NCBI GenBank assembly: GCA_963822825.1
Contig: CAWGIW010000004.1
Location: 124,001-188,000, forward strand
Direction of reading: 5' to 3'
Length of the DNA: 64,000 nucleotides
From: JAWWPY01 sp963822825
GTDB taxonomy: Bacteria > Actinomycetota > Actinomycetes > Streptosporangiales > Streptosporangiaceae
Both the position numbers and the translations under genes were made by a program. The notes under the pieces were generated by a model. It was given only the letters and a program-made list of their open reading frames with translations. It did not search any database and was not told the origin of the DNA. Positions 27,294 to 36,646 of the stretch are shown here, piece by piece. Within the stretch, counting starts at the first letter, position 1. Every line of letters begins with the position of its first letter.

Positions 27294-27527
27294 CCGGGCC
27301 GGGTGCTCCACCAGGGCGAGGACCCGGCTGGCCATGAACCGGGCGGTGCGCACCACCGCGCCGCCGCGGGTGACCTCGGTCACCTCGACGACCCCGCGCC
27401 GGGTGACCACCTCGACCCTGCGTCCCGCGCGGGTGGCCGCCACCTCGTAGGTCTTGGTGCTGCCCCCGGCATCGATGACGATCTCAACCCGGTCACCCTT
27501 CATCGCGAATCTCGGGACATCTGGCAC
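27258..27527 (-). CDS. Conserved small basic protein of unknown function, coupled to an ABC ATPase
   Basis: The 89-residue product (MKGDRVEIVIDAGGSTKTYE, RRVEVVTRRGVVEVTEVTR) is mostly short beta strands and basic residues; such small proteins occur in many actinobacteria without known role. GTG 27527 has GAGG 5 nt upstream and lies 8 bp after the ABC ATPase stop, so the two are probably co-transcribed. ATG 27503 is an alternative start. Confidence 0.65.
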   Translation of the reverse strand: MPDVPRFAMKGDRVEIVIDAGGSTKTYEVAATRAGRRVEVVTRRGVVEVTEVTRGGAVVRTARFMASRVLALVEHPARSGARGQETAGH

Positions 27528-27535
27528 CGCCGCCT

Positions 27536-28324
27536 CTAGAGGGCGGCCTGGGCGGCCCAGCGGGCCCCGCGGCGCTCGACGATCAGCGGGACACCGAAGC
27601 ACTTCGACAGGTTCGACTCGGTGAAAACCGCCGGCAGCGGCCCGGCCGCGAGCACCGCGCCCCGGCGCAGCAGGATCGCGTGGGTGAATCCCTCCGGCAC
27701 CTCTTCGACATGGTGGGTAACCATCAGCATCGTGGGGGCGCGCGGGTCGCGGGCGAGGGCCGCGACGCGCCTCAGCAGATCCTCGCGGCCGCCGAGGTCC
27801 AGCCCGGCGGCGGGCTCGTCCAGGAGCAGTATCTCGGGGTCGGGCATGAGAGCCCGGGCGATCTGGACCCGTTTGCGCTCCCCTTCGGAGAGCGTGGTGA
27901 ACCGGCGCCTGATCAGGTGCGCGCAGCCGAGCGCGTCGAGCAGCTCGACAGCCCGCGTGACATCGGAGGACTCGTAGTCCTCCTTCCACCGCCCCACGAT
28001 CGCGTACGACGCGGTCAGCACCAGGTCGATGACCTTCTCGGCCGGTGGCACCCGGTCGGCGACGGCGGCGCTGGCCAGCCCGATCCGTGGCCGCAACTCG
28101 AACACGTCCGTCTGGCCGAGCCGCTCGCCGAGGATGTCCGCGCTGCCCTCCGACGGGAACAGCTGGCAGGCGGCCACCTGCAGCAGCGTGGTCTTCCCGG
28201 CCCCGTTGGCGCCGATCACCACCCACCGCTCGTCGCTGTGGACCGTCCAGTCGATGTCACGCAGCAGCATCGACCCGCCGCGCCTGACGCCCACGCCGCG
28301 CAGCCGCACCACCTCGTCCGACAT
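27536..28324 (-). CDS. ABC transporter ATP-binding protein
   Basis: All ATPase motifs are present: Walker A GANGAGKTT, signature LSEGERKRV, Walker B EILLLDEPAAGLD and the H-loop VTHHVEEVP. ATG 28324 has GGAAGGGGG 5 nt upstream and gives 262 residues; 33 extra residues from an earlier frame are excluded. There is no neighbouring permease, as for the YlmA/ModF-like soluble ABC ATPases of actinobacteria, which may act on translation or in molybdate uptake. Function is unproven. Confidence 0.9.
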   Translation of the reverse strand: MSDEVVRLRGVGVRRGGSMLLRDIDWTVHSDERWVVIGANGAGKTTLLQVAACQLFPSEGSADILGERLGQTDVFELRPRIGLASAAVADRVPPAEKVIDLVLTASYAIVGRWKEDYESSDVTRAVELLDALGCAHLIRRRFTTLSEGERKRVQIARALMPDPEILLLDEPAAGLDLGGREDLLRRVAALARDPRAPTMLMVTHHVEEVPEGFTHAILLRRGAVLAAGPLPAVFTESNLSKCFGVPLIVERRGARWAAQAAL

Positions 28325-28478
28325 CCGGCCCCCTTCCTGGGCGGCACCTTGTGGAATTGAACCTACGTCATGCGGTCCCCGCCAGCCCACCGCACCACCG
28401 TGCCCAGACGATGGCCCCCCCACTAGGCTTCCGGGCCGTACAGGACCGCGCCGCGATCACAGCCGGCGCGCGCCTCGC

Positions 28479-29117
28479 TCAGCCAGGCGAATGACGGACG
28501 GCGTAGAGCGCCGCCTGGGTGCGGTCGGCCACGCCCAGCTTGGCCAGGACGGAACTTACATGGGTCTTGACCGTCTTTTCCGACACGCGCAGCAGCCGGG
28601 CGATCTCCCGGTTGGACCGGCCCTCCGCGATCTGCGCCAGCACCTCGCGCTCCCTCCCGGTCAGCGCACCCAGGCCCCGCACCGCCTCGCGCCCGGCGCC
28701 CGCCCGGACCAGGAGCCCGGCCGCCTCGGGCGCGAGCAGCGTGTTCCCGTCGTTCACCGAACGGACCGCACGGACCAGGGCATCCGGGTCCACGTCCTTG
28801 TAAAGGAAGCCGGCCGCGCCGGCCCGCATCGCCAGCGTCACCGATGCCGGGTCCAGCGCGCTGGTGAGGACCAGAACCCGGGCCGGCAGCCCGCGGTCCC
28901 GCAGTTCCGCGAGCACCCCGAGCCCGTCCAGGCCGGGCAGCTTCAGGTCAAGCAGAATGACGTCCGGCGCGAGCGCCGTGGCCAGGTCGACCGCCTCCCG
29001 GCCGTCACCGGCCTCCCCCACCACGGCGATATCGTCATGGACGCTGAGCAGCACCCGCAGGCCCTGCCGGACAACCGGATGGTCGTCGGCGATCAGCACG
29101 CTGATCTGCGCTGTCAC
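28479..29117 (-). CDS. NarL/FixJ-family response regulator with LuxR helix-turn-helix
   Basis: The 212-residue protein has a receiver domain (acidic pocket DD at 11-12, phospho-acceptor D57 in LLDLKLPG, K105 region FLYKDVDP) and a C-terminal LuxR domain (LTGREREVLAQIAEGRSNRE, then VSEKTVKTHVSSVLAKL). It is encoded after, and overlaps, the GAF histidine kinase, so they form a two-component pair. The GTG start is the first codon of GTGACAGCGCAG. Confidence 0.92.
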   Translation of the reverse strand: MTAQISVLIADDHPVVRQGLRVLLSVHDDIAVVGEAGDGREAVDLATALAPDVILLDLKLPGLDGLGVLAELRDRGLPARVLVLTSALDPASVTLAMRAGAAGFLYKDVDPDALVRAVRSVNDGNTLLAPEAAGLLVRAGAGREAVRGLGALTGREREVLAQIAEGRSNREIARLLRVSEKTVKTHVSSVLAKLGVADRTQAALYAVRHSPG

Positions 29118-30303
29118 GGCCGCGTCCGGGGCGCCGGCCCAGCGCCCCCCGGGCGCGCCCGGGGGGCCGGCCTGCCGCCAGCGGCACAGCCAGCCGGACG
29201 CTGGTGCCCTTCCCCGGGGTGGAGCGGATGATCAGCGACGCTCCCGCGGCCGCGGCCCGCTCCCGCATCGAGGCCAGGCCAAGGCCGCCCGAGGCGGCCG
29301 CGGGGAGGAAGCCCCGGCCGTCGTCCGTGACGTCCAGGGTGAGCCGTTTTGACCCCAGGCCCAGCGACACCTGCACCTCGGCCGCACCGGAGTGGCGCAG
29401 CGCGTTGTGCAGCGCCTCCTGAGCGACCCGGTAGACCGCCGCGTCGCGCTGCACGCCCAGTGCGGGGAGGTCCGCGCTGGCGAACAGCACGCGGACGCCG
29501 TGGGCTTTCCCCGCGAGCAGCGCGTACCGACGCAGCGACTCGGCGAGCCCACCGTCGGCGATGCCGGGGGGCGCCAGGCCATCGATGACGGCGCGCAGTT
29601 CCGCCTGCGCCTCGCCGCCGAGCGCGGCGACACTCTCCATCTCGGCGGCCGCCTGCGCCGGATCGCGGCTGACCAGCATGGACGCCGCCCGGGCCTTCAC
29701 CCTGATGGAAAAGAGCTTCTGCGAAACAGCGTCATGCAGGTCCCGGGCCAGCCCGCCGCGCTCCTCGAGCACCGAGAGCTGCCGCCCTCGCTCGTACAGT
29801 CGCGCGTTGGTGAGCGCGATCGCGGCGTGCGCGGCGAACAGCGCGAGCAGTTCCTCATCCGCCGGGGTGAAACCACCGGGCCGGTCAGCGTTCGCGGCGA
29901 AGATGATGCCGAGTACCGTCGAGTCGTCCTTGATCGGCACGCCGAGAATGTCTTTCAGCTCGGGATGGGCGTCTGGCCAGCCCCCCTCGAACCGGGGATC
30001 GGTGCGGATGTCGGCCAGCCGGAGCGGCTGGCCCTCGCGCAGCAGCACCCCGAGCATGCCGTGCTGGCGGGGCAGCGGGCCGATCGCCTTCCGCTGGCCT
30101 TCACCGATCCCGTCCACCACGAACTCGGCGAAACCCCCGTGGTCGTCGGGAACACCGAGGGCGGCGTACCGGGCACCGGCCAGAGAGCGCGCCGAGCGCA
30201 CGATCATCTGCAGCACGTCATGCACCGACTGCTGGCGGGCCACCGCCAGCACGACCTGGCTGACCCGGTAGAGCACCTGGTCACGGCTGCCGTCCTGCGC
30301 CAT
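29035..30303 (-). CDS. GAF-domain histidine kinase (HisKA_3, NarX/DevS-like)
   Basis: Residues about 25-170 form a GAF domain (LAGARYAALGVPDDHGGFAE; FTPADEELLALFAAHAAIAL), followed by the dimerisation motif ARDLHDAVSQKLFS (H190) and an ATPase domain (VAQEALHNALRHSGA, DDGRGF, GGLGLASMRERA). It has no membrane helices. The open frame runs 83 bp into the response regulator; the last 45 residues are Arg/Gly-rich and unlike the family. An indel in the G/C runs at about 29140-29165 would instead end it at the GTGA overlap with the regulator start, the usual arrangement. Confidence 0.9.
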   Translation of the reverse strand: MAQDGSRDQVLYRVSQVVLAVARQQSVHDVLQMIVRSARSLAGARYAALGVPDDHGGFAEFVVDGIGEGQRKAIGPLPRQHGMLGVLLREGQPLRLADIRTDPRFEGGWPDAHPELKDILGVPIKDDSTVLGIIFAANADRPGGFTPADEELLALFAAHAAIALTNARLYERGRQLSVLEERGGLARDLHDAVSQKLFSIRVKARAASMLVSRDPAQAAAEMESVAALGGEAQAELRAVIDGLAPPGIADGGLAESLRRYALLAGKAHGVRVLFASADLPALGVQRDAAVYRVAQEALHNALRHSGAAEVQVSLGLGSKRLTLDVTDDGRGFLPAAASGGLGLASMRERAAAAGASLIIRSTPGKGTSVRLAVPLAAGRPPGRARGALGRRPGRGRDSADQRADRRRPSGCPAGPAGAAQRP

Positions 30304-30426
30304 GTCCCTGACGGTACCGTCGCGGCCGCCCCGGTGGATCGGCCGGCGGTCCTAGGACCAATGACCGACGACCCCGCCGGGCCGTGGCCCGATGCCCAGC
30401 CCTCTCTTCGTTCCTACCGTGATTCC

Positions 30427-31179
30427 ATGACTAACCCACCCACGATTACCGGACTATCTTCAACGAAGGGCGAACGGCGCCCCGTAGCGGTACTCACCGG
30501 AGCGTCCCGGGGACTTGGCCGCGCGCTCGCCCGCGGACTGGCCGCCGACGGCTACGCCCTGGTCATCGACGCGAGGGACGCGGCCACCCTGCGGGCCATG
30601 GCGGCCAGCCTGCCCGCGGGCACCGAGGTCGCCGCGCTGCCGGGCGACATCACCGACCCCGCCCACCGGGCCGCACTGGCTGCCGCGGCGGACGGGTTCG
30701 GCGGCCCGGACCTGCTGATCAACAACGCGGGGACACTGGGCGCGAGCCCGCTGCCCGCCATCGCCGACTACCCGATCACCGACCTGCGCGACGCGCTCGA
30801 GGTCAACGTGATCGCGCCCCTCGCCCTGACCCAGCTCCTGCTGCCCGCGCTGCGCGGCCACGGCGGTGCCGTGCTCAGCGTCACCTCGGACGCGGCCGTC
30901 GAAGCGTACGCGGGCTGGGGCGGATACGGGGCGGCCAAGGCCGCGCTGGAGCAGGCCTGCGCGGTACTGGCCGCCGAGGAGGTCACTGTGCGGGTCTGGC
31001 GGGTCGACCCTGGAGACCTGCGGACCGACATGCACCAGGCCGCCTTCCCGGGCGAGGACATTTCTGACCGGCCACTGCCGGAGTCGGTCCTCCCCGGGTT
31101 CCTGAGGCTGATCGGTGAGCGCCTGCCCAGCGGGCGCTACCGGGCCGCCGACCTGCTGGCGGCGCACAGTGCCCACTGA
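30427..31179 (+). CDS. Short-chain dehydrogenase/reductase (SDR)
   Basis: The Rossmann motif TGASRGLGRALARGLA, NNAG (LLINNAGTLG), the catalytic Ser (SVTSDA) and YxxxK (GGYGAAKAAL) are all present. ATG 30427 (MTNPPTITG) is chosen; the frame stays open more than 1 kb upstream, but that is antisense to the kinase. It overlaps the QueA-like gene by 11 bp. In related genomes the same SDR-QueA pair occurs, but the substrate is unknown. Confidence 0.9.
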   Translation: MTNPPTITGLSSTKGERRPVAVLTGASRGLGRALARGLAADGYALVIDARDAATLRAMAASLPAGTEVAALPGDITDPAHRAALAAAADGFGGPDLLINNAGTLGASPLPAIADYPITDLRDALEVNVIAPLALTQLLLPALRGHGGAVLSVTSDAAVEAYAGWGGYGAAKAALEQACAVLAAEEVTVRVWRVDPGDLRTDMHQAAFPGEDISDRPLPESVLPGFLRLIGERLPSGRYRAADLLAAHSAH

Positions 31180-32194
31180 CGTGCTCACTGACGTGCTCAC
31201 TGACTTCTCGCTGCCTCCCGACCTGGAGGCGCACGAACCACCGGAGGCGCGGGGCATTGCCCGGGACGGGGTACGGATGCTGGTCAGCAGGCGGCACACC
31301 GGCGAGATCAGCCATCGTCGGTTCACTGACCTACCCGGGCTCCTGCTTCCCGGCGATCTGCTGGTGGTCAACATCTCGGCGACCCTGCCCGCCGCCGTCA
31401 CCTGCGAACCGGGGCTCGCTGTCCATTTCTCCACCCCACTGCCGGACGGGAGCTGGCTCGCCGAGGTGCGCGCCCGCCTCGGCCCGGCGACGGTCCGGCA
31501 CACCGGCGGGTTCCCCGGCCAGGACCTCCTCCTGCCCGGCGGGGCGGTGCTGACGCTCGGCACGCGGGTTACGGGACGGCTCTGGCGGGTCCGGCTGTCC
31601 ACCGCCGTTCCGCCCTACCTGCTCAGGCACGGCGCCCCGATCCGGTATTCCTACGTGGACCGGGCCTGGCCGATCGAGGCCTACCAGACGGTGTTCGCCA
31701 CCCGGCCGGGCAGCGCCGAGATGCCCAGCGCGAGCCGGCCGTTCACCGCCGCGATGGTCACCCGGCTGGTCGCGCTCGGGATCACGTTCGCGCCGATCAC
31801 CCTGCACACCGGGGTGTCGTCGCTGGAGGGTGACGAGGAACCCTACCCCGAGCCCTACGACGTGCCGCCGGCCACGGCGCGGCTGGTGGAGCTGACCAGG
31901 CGCAGCGGCGGCCGGGTGATCGCCGCGGGCACCACGGCCGTCCGTGCGCTCGAGACGGCCGCGCGGCGGCCGGGGGGTGCGGGTGCCGGGTGGACTGAGC
32001 ACATCGTCACCCCCGCGGCCCGGCTGCTCGCGGTGGACGGGCTGCTGACCGGCCTGCACGAGCCGCGCTCCTCGCACCTGCTCATGCTCGGCGCGTTCGC
32101 CGGCCCGGACCTGCTGCGCCGCTGCTACGACGCGGCGGTCGGGCGACGGTACCTGTGGCACGAGTTCGGCGACGTTCACCTGCTGCTGCCCTGA
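31169..32194 (+). CDS. S-adenosylmethionine:tRNA ribosyltransferase-isomerase (QueA) family protein
   Basis: The QueA fold is evident: RRHTGEISHRRFTDLPGLL, LPGDLLVVNISATLPA, the substrate region PITLHTGVSSLEGDEEPYPE, and SSHLLMLGAFAG with RRYLWHEFGDVHLLLP at the end. QueA adds the epoxycyclopentane group in queuosine synthesis. Several motifs differ from E. coli QueA (NxTRVxPARL is NISATLPAAV), and no other queuosine gene is nearby, so an orphan or altered activity is possible. The start region contains ACTGACGTGCTC two and a half times, offering GTG starts at 31169, 31181 and 31193. Confidence 0.8.
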   Translation: MPTDVLTDVLTDFSLPPDLEAHEPPEARGIARDGVRMLVSRRHTGEISHRRFTDLPGLLLPGDLLVVNISATLPAAVTCEPGLAVHFSTPLPDGSWLAEVRARLGPATVRHTGGFPGQDLLLPGGAVLTLGTRVTGRLWRVRLSTAVPPYLLRHGAPIRYSYVDRAWPIEAYQTVFATRPGSAEMPSASRPFTAAMVTRLVALGITFAPITLHTGVSSLEGDEEPYPEPYDVPPATARLVELTRRSGGRVIAAGTTAVRALETAARRPGGAGAGWTEHIVTPAARLLAVDGLLTGLHEPRSSHLLMLGAFAGPDLLRRCYDAAVGRRYLWHEFGDVHLLLP

Positions 32195-32246
32195 CGAGGG
32201 ACGGGTGCGCCTGCGGTACCCCGACGCGGGTAGCGTTACCTGCGCG

Positions 32247-33440
32247 ATGGGCGCTCCGCGGACCACTCTCCTGGTGACCCTGACCGGCCGGGACCGGCCG
32301 GGGGTCACTGCACGCCTGTTCACGGTTCTGGCCGCGCACGATCTGAGCGTCCTGGACATCGAGCAGGTTGTCATCCGAGGCAAGCTGGTGCTGGGCGCTT
32401 TGCTGGCCTGCGGCCATGAGCCTGACCTGACCGCCATCCACCGCGGCGTCCGCGCGCTCGCCGCCAGCCTGGGCCTGGACGCCGAGATCACGATGGGCGC
32501 CGGGGAACCACCGCGGCGACGCGGCCAGCTGCACGTGACCGTCCTGGGACGCCCGCTCACCCCGGCCGCGGTCGCCGCGATTGCCGGGCAGGTCGCGGTG
32601 GCGGGCGCCAACATCGACCGGATCGACCGGCTCGCCGACCGCCCGGTCACCTGCATCGAGCTCGACGTGTCCGGCGCCGACCCGGATGCGCTGCGCGCCG
32701 CGCTGGCTCACCAGGCCGCCGAGCAGGGTGTCGATGTGGCCGTGCAGCGCGGCGGCCTGCACCGGCGGGCCATGCGGCTCGTCCTCATGGACGTCGACTC
32801 CACACTGATCACCGGCGAGGTCATCGACCAGCTCGCGGCGCGCGCCGGGTGCGTCGAGCAGATTACCAAGATCACGGACGCCACGATGCGCGGCGACCTC
32901 GACTTCGCCGCGTCGCTGCGGGAGCGGGTCGCCATGCTCGCCGGGCTGGACGCGTCGGTGCTCGACGACATCCGGCGCGACCTGCGGCTCGCCCCGGGCG
33001 CCCGGACGCTGATCCGGACCCTGCGCCGGCTTGGCTACCGGTGCGGGATCGTCAGCGGTGGTTTCACCCAGATCACCGACGGACTGGCCGCGGACCTCGG
33101 CATCGACTACGCGGCGGCGAACACCCTGGAGATCGCCAACGGGAAGCTGACCGGACGGCTGACCGGGCCAATCATCGACCGGGCCGGCAAGGCGGACGCC
33201 CTCCGGCGGTTCGCGGCGGAGGCCGGCATCCCGCTCAGCCAGGCGGTGGCCGTCGGCGATGGCGCCAACGACCTCGACATGATCGCCGCCGCCGGCCTGG
33301 GCATCGCGTTCAACGCCCGTCAGGTGGTCAAGGACGCCGCGGACGCCTCATTGAGCGTGCCCTACCTCGACGCGGTCCTCTACCTGCTCGGTGTCTCACG
33401 CGAGGAGGTAGAAGCGGCCGACGAAGGGGACGCGGCCTGA
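32247..33440 (+). CDS. serB: Phosphoserine phosphatase with N-terminal ACT domains
   Basis: SerB performs the last step of serine synthesis. The 397-residue protein has two ACT-like domains (TLLVTLTGRDRPGVTARLF; LHVTVLGRPLTPAAVAAIA) and a HAD phosphatase domain with the nucleophile motif LVLMDVDSTLI, motif II IVSGGFTQI, the lysine in AGKADALRR and motif III VGDGANDLDMIAAAGLGIA. This is the mycobacterial SerB2-like architecture, where the ACT domains allow serine feedback. ATG 32247 is chosen. Its 3' end overlaps the convergent hppA by 61 bp. Confidence 0.94.
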   Translation: MGAPRTTLLVTLTGRDRPGVTARLFTVLAAHDLSVLDIEQVVIRGKLVLGALLACGHEPDLTAIHRGVRALAASLGLDAEITMGAGEPPRRRGQLHVTVLGRPLTPAAVAAIAGQVAVAGANIDRIDRLADRPVTCIELDVSGADPDALRAALAHQAAEQGVDVAVQRGGLHRRAMRLVLMDVDSTLITGEVIDQLAARAGCVEQITKITDATMRGDLDFAASLRERVAMLAGLDASVLDDIRRDLRLAPGARTLIRTLRRLGYRCGIVSGGFTQITDGLAADLGIDYAAANTLEIANGKLTGRLTGPIIDRAGKADALRRFAAEAGIPLSQAVAVGDGANDLDMIAAAGLGIAFNARQVVKDAADASLSVPYLDAVLYLLGVSREEVEAADEGDAA

Positions 33441-35821
33441 CCCGGGGGGATACCAGCCGCGCCGACACCAGGGGCGCCGCCCGCGACGGCCTGCTCGCTG
33501 TCCGGCCCTTCCTCCACCACCCCGCCCGGCGCGGCGATGTCTGGGCCGCCACCCGAGACGCTCGTGGAGCGCCGCTTGGAGATGACGACGGCCCCCACCA
33601 CGATCGCGACCGCCGCGACCGCGACCCCCGTCCGCAGCCCGACGTTGTGGCTGTATTTGACCACGCTCGTGGCGATCAGCAGCGAGACCAGGTTCATCAC
33701 CTTGATCAGCGGGTTGATGGCCGGGCCGGCCGTGTCCTTGAACGGGTCGCCCACCGTGTCACCGATGATGGTCGCCTCGTGCGCCTCTGAGCCCTTCCCG
33801 CCGTAGTGGCCGTCCTCGACGAGCTTCTTGGCGTTGTCCCAGGCGCCGCCGGAGTTGGCCAGGAACACCGCCATCAGCGCGCCGGCGGCGATCGCCCCGG
33901 CCAGGAACGAGCCGAGCGGCGCGTAGCCGAATGCGAAGCCGATCGCGATGGGGGTGAGCACCGCCAGCAGGCCGGGCGTGGCCAGTTCGCGCAGCGAGTC
34001 CTTCGTGCAGATGTCCACCACCCGGCCGTATTCCGGCTTCTCGGTGTAGTCCATGATCCCGGGGTGGTTGCGGAACTGCTCGCGCACCTCATAGACCACC
34101 CGGCCGGCCGCCCGGCCCACCGCCATGATCGCCAGACCGGAGAAGTAGAACACCACCGCGGCGCCGATCATGACGCCGACCAGGACGTTGGGCCGGTCCA
34201 CCGAGAGGCTGAAGGTGTTCCCGGCGCTGCCCAGCGCGGCCACCACGGTGGCCCGGAACGACCCGAACAGGGCGGTCGCGGCGAGGACCGCGGTCGCGAT
34301 CGCGATCCCCTTGGTGATCGCCTTCGTGGTGTTACCGATCGCGTCCAGGCGGGTGAGCACCAGAGCGCCGTCCCCCGTCACGTCGCCGGACATCTCCGCG
34401 ATGCCCTGCGCGTTGTCGGAGACCGGGCCGAACGTGTCCATCGACACGATGACGCCCACGGTGGTGAGCAGGCCCGTGCCCGCCAGGGCCACCGCGAACA
34501 AGGCGATGGTCGCGTTGCCCGTGCCGAGGAGGAAGGCGGCGTAGACAGCGCCGCCGATCAGCAACGCCGAGTAGACGGCGGACTCCAGGCCCACCGAGAT
34601 GCCGGACAGGATGACGGTGGCCGCGCCGGTGAGCGAGCTTTCCCCGATCTCCTTGACCGGCCGGCGGTTGGTCTCGGTGAAGTACCCGGTCAGCAACTGG
34701 ATGGCACTGGCCAGCACGAGCCCGATGATCACCGCGCCGATGGCCAGCAGCCGCGGGCTGCCGCCGTGGGCCAGGATCGCGGCGCTGCCGGGGCCGGCGA
34801 CGCCCTTAAGTTCGCTGAACTTGGCGGGCAGGTAGATGAACGCGGCCCCGATGACGAGGACCAGCGAGATGATCGCCGAGATGAAGAAGCCGCGGTTGAT
34901 CGCGGTCATGCCGCTGCGGTCGTTCTTGCGCGGGGCGACCAAGAAGATGCCGGCCACCGCGGTGATCACGCCGATCATCGGCACGATCAGAGGAAATACC
35001 AGGCCTTCGGAGCCGAATGCCTTGACTCCCAGGATCAGCGAGGCGACCAGCATGACCGCGTAGGACTCGAACAGGTCGGCGGCCATCCCGGCGCAGTCAC
35101 CGACGTTGTCGCCCACATTGTCGGCGATGGTCGCGGCGTTCCTCGGATCGTCTTCCGGGATGCCCTTCTCGACTTTGCCGACCAGGTCGGCGCCGACGTC
35201 GGCGGCCTTGGTGAAGATGCCGCCGCCGACCCTCATGAACATCGCCAGCAGGGCGGCACCGAAGCCGAAGCCCTCGAGCACACTCGGGGCGTTCGCCTTG
35301 TAGAGGATCACCACGACCGCGGCACCGAACAGGCCGAGGCCGACGGTGAACATGCCGGCCACCCCGCCAGTGCGGAACGCGATCCGCATGGCGGGCCGTT
35401 CACCTGCGAAGCCCTCGCGCGCGGCGGCCGCCACCCGGACGTTGCCGCGCACCGCCAGCCACATCCCCGTGAACCCGGTGGTGGCCGAGAACAGGGCACC
35501 TATCAGGAAGAAGATGCTTCGTCCCCAGCGGACAGACGCCGTGTCGGCGGGCAGCAGCAAGAGTATGAAGAAGATCGGGACGACGAAGATGCCGATCGTC
35601 CGGAACTGGCGCCGCAGGTAGGCGGCGGCGCCTTCCTGGACCGCCAGGGCGATCTCCTGCATTTTTTCCGTGCCCCGGCTGGCCGCGAGCACCTGGCGCA
35701 CCAGCACGCCCGCCACGCCGAGAGCCAGCAGCGCGACCACGGCGACAACGACTACCCAGGTCAGGTTGGAGCCGCTCACGCCGGGCGCCCCACCACCCGC
35801 GGCGAGGTTGAGCCTATCCAT
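33380..35821 (-). CDS. hppA: K+-independent membrane-bound proton-pumping pyrophosphatase
   Basis: The 813-residue protein spans the membrane about sixteen times and couples hydrolysis of pyrophosphate to H+ export. The PPi/Mg sites are seen as GGGIFTKAADVGADLVGKVE, IPEDDPRNAATIADNVGDNV and DTVGDPFKDTAGPAINPLI. GNTTKAITKG carries Lys at the position that is Ala in K+-dependent enzymes, so it should be K+-independent. ATG 35821 has AAGGAGG 5 nt upstream. The last 50 residues are a low-complexity Ser/Pro/Gly tail that overlaps serB. Confidence 0.95.
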   Translation of the reverse strand: MDRLNLAAGGGAPGVSGSNLTWVVVVAVVALLALGVAGVLVRQVLAASRGTEKMQEIALAVQEGAAAYLRRQFRTIGIFVVPIFFILLLLPADTASVRWGRSIFFLIGALFSATTGFTGMWLAVRGNVRVAAAAREGFAGERPAMRIAFRTGGVAGMFTVGLGLFGAAVVVILYKANAPSVLEGFGFGAALLAMFMRVGGGIFTKAADVGADLVGKVEKGIPEDDPRNAATIADNVGDNVGDCAGMAADLFESYAVMLVASLILGVKAFGSEGLVFPLIVPMIGVITAVAGIFLVAPRKNDRSGMTAINRGFFISAIISLVLVIGAAFIYLPAKFSELKGVAGPGSAAILAHGGSPRLLAIGAVIIGLVLASAIQLLTGYFTETNRRPVKEIGESSLTGAATVILSGISVGLESAVYSALLIGGAVYAAFLLGTGNATIALFAVALAGTGLLTTVGVIVSMDTFGPVSDNAQGIAEMSGDVTGDGALVLTRLDAIGNTTKAITKGIAIATAVLAATALFGSFRATVVAALGSAGNTFSLSVDRPNVLVGVMIGAAVVFYFSGLAIMAVGRAAGRVVYEVREQFRNHPGIMDYTEKPEYGRVVDICTKDSLRELATPGLLAVLTPIAIGFAFGYAPLGSFLAGAIAAGALMAVFLANSGGAWDNAKKLVEDGHYGGKGSEAHEATIIGDTVGDPFKDTAGPAINPLIKVMNLVSLLIATSVVKYSHNVGLRTGVAVAAVAIVVGAVVISKRRSTSVSGGGPDIAAPGGVVEEGPDSEQAVAGGAPGVGAAGIPPGQAASPSSAASTSSRETPSR

Positions 35822-36081
35822 CTGTCCTCCTTGACAGGCACACGGCTTTGATCCGCGCGCATCCGCCACCACCGTCACTGCGGTAGCCAGGCATTGACAC
35901 GGGATTTGCGCAACTGCGACCACGGCAGTGCCGGGAGTCTACGCAGGCCGGCTAGTGGATGCGAAGCCGGGGGTCACGACCTGAGGGTGTCGCGATCCGT
36001 TCGTAATGCAAAGGTAACCACACATTGATGCCGCCCGGCAGGTACATGGCCCGGTGGGCGCGCCGGGCGGCCCTGCCCGCC

Positions 36082-36624
36082 TCAGCTCGGGTAGTCGCCG
36101 GAAGGCCAGCTCATCCGGATGCTGAGCCCGGCGGCGGTCCGCGAGATCTTGACGTCGTCAGCGAGGCCCGCGATGACCGCCAGGCCGAGCCCCTGCGGCA
36201 GCAGGGCTTCCGGGTCGTCCGGGTGGCCGTCCCGGCCGGGGAAGGCCGCCCCCGGCAGGCCCTCATCCGTCAGGTCCCCGTCCGTCAGGCGCCCTGCTGG
36301 CGAGTCACCGCCCCGGGCCGGCAGGCCGTTCGCGGCCCCCGCCCCGGAAGCGGCGGCGTCGCCGTCGTCGCCCCGGGCGGCCGCGTCGGTCACCACCACC
36401 TCGAACCGTCCGGGAGTGCCGGTCAGCTCGATCCGGACTGGCTCGGCCGGGCAGTGCGCCCGGTGCGCCTCGACCGCACGTGAGCACGCCTCACCGACCG
36501 CGAGGCGGACCTCGTCGAGGAGCGCTTCCTGCACACCGCTGCGCCGCGCTACGGCCGTGGCGACCAGCCGCGCCGTGCGGACGTGCACGGGCAGGGGCGT
36601 AAAGGTCATTTCAACAGTGGCCAT
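36082..36624 (-). CDS. RsbW/SpoIIAB-like ATP-binding anti-sigma factor-type protein
   Basis: The 180-residue product has a GHKL ATPase fold of the HATPase_c_2 type: N-box LLDEVRLAVGEACSRAVEAH and a C-terminal glycine-rich GLGLAVIAGLADDVKI. The usual Asn of the N-box is replaced (SRAVEAH), which may weaken Mg-ATP binding. A Gly/Asp-rich insertion separates the two halves. It follows the STAS-domain gene on the same strand, the normal partner-switch order; the controlled sigma factor is not in the window. Confidence 0.82.
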   Translation of the reverse strand: MATVEMTFTPLPVHVRTARLVATAVARRSGVQEALLDEVRLAVGEACSRAVEAHRAHCPAEPVRIELTGTPGRFEVVVTDAAARGDDGDAAASGAGAANGLPARGGDSPAGRLTDGDLTDEGLPGAAFPGRDGHPDDPEALLPQGLGLAVIAGLADDVKISRTAAGLSIRMSWPSGDYPS

Positions 36625-36646
36625 CGATGCGGTCAGCGCCGGGCCA

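Noticed and set aside
29392..30426. Long in-frame upstream extension of the SDR gene
   Set aside because: It is antisense to the GAF histidine kinase; the SDR fold starts only after ATG 30427.
33806..35851. 681-residue open frame on the plus strand
   Set aside because: It lies fully antisense to hppA, has the Asp/Gly/His/Arg-rich composition of a GC-rich shadow frame, and no ribosome site.
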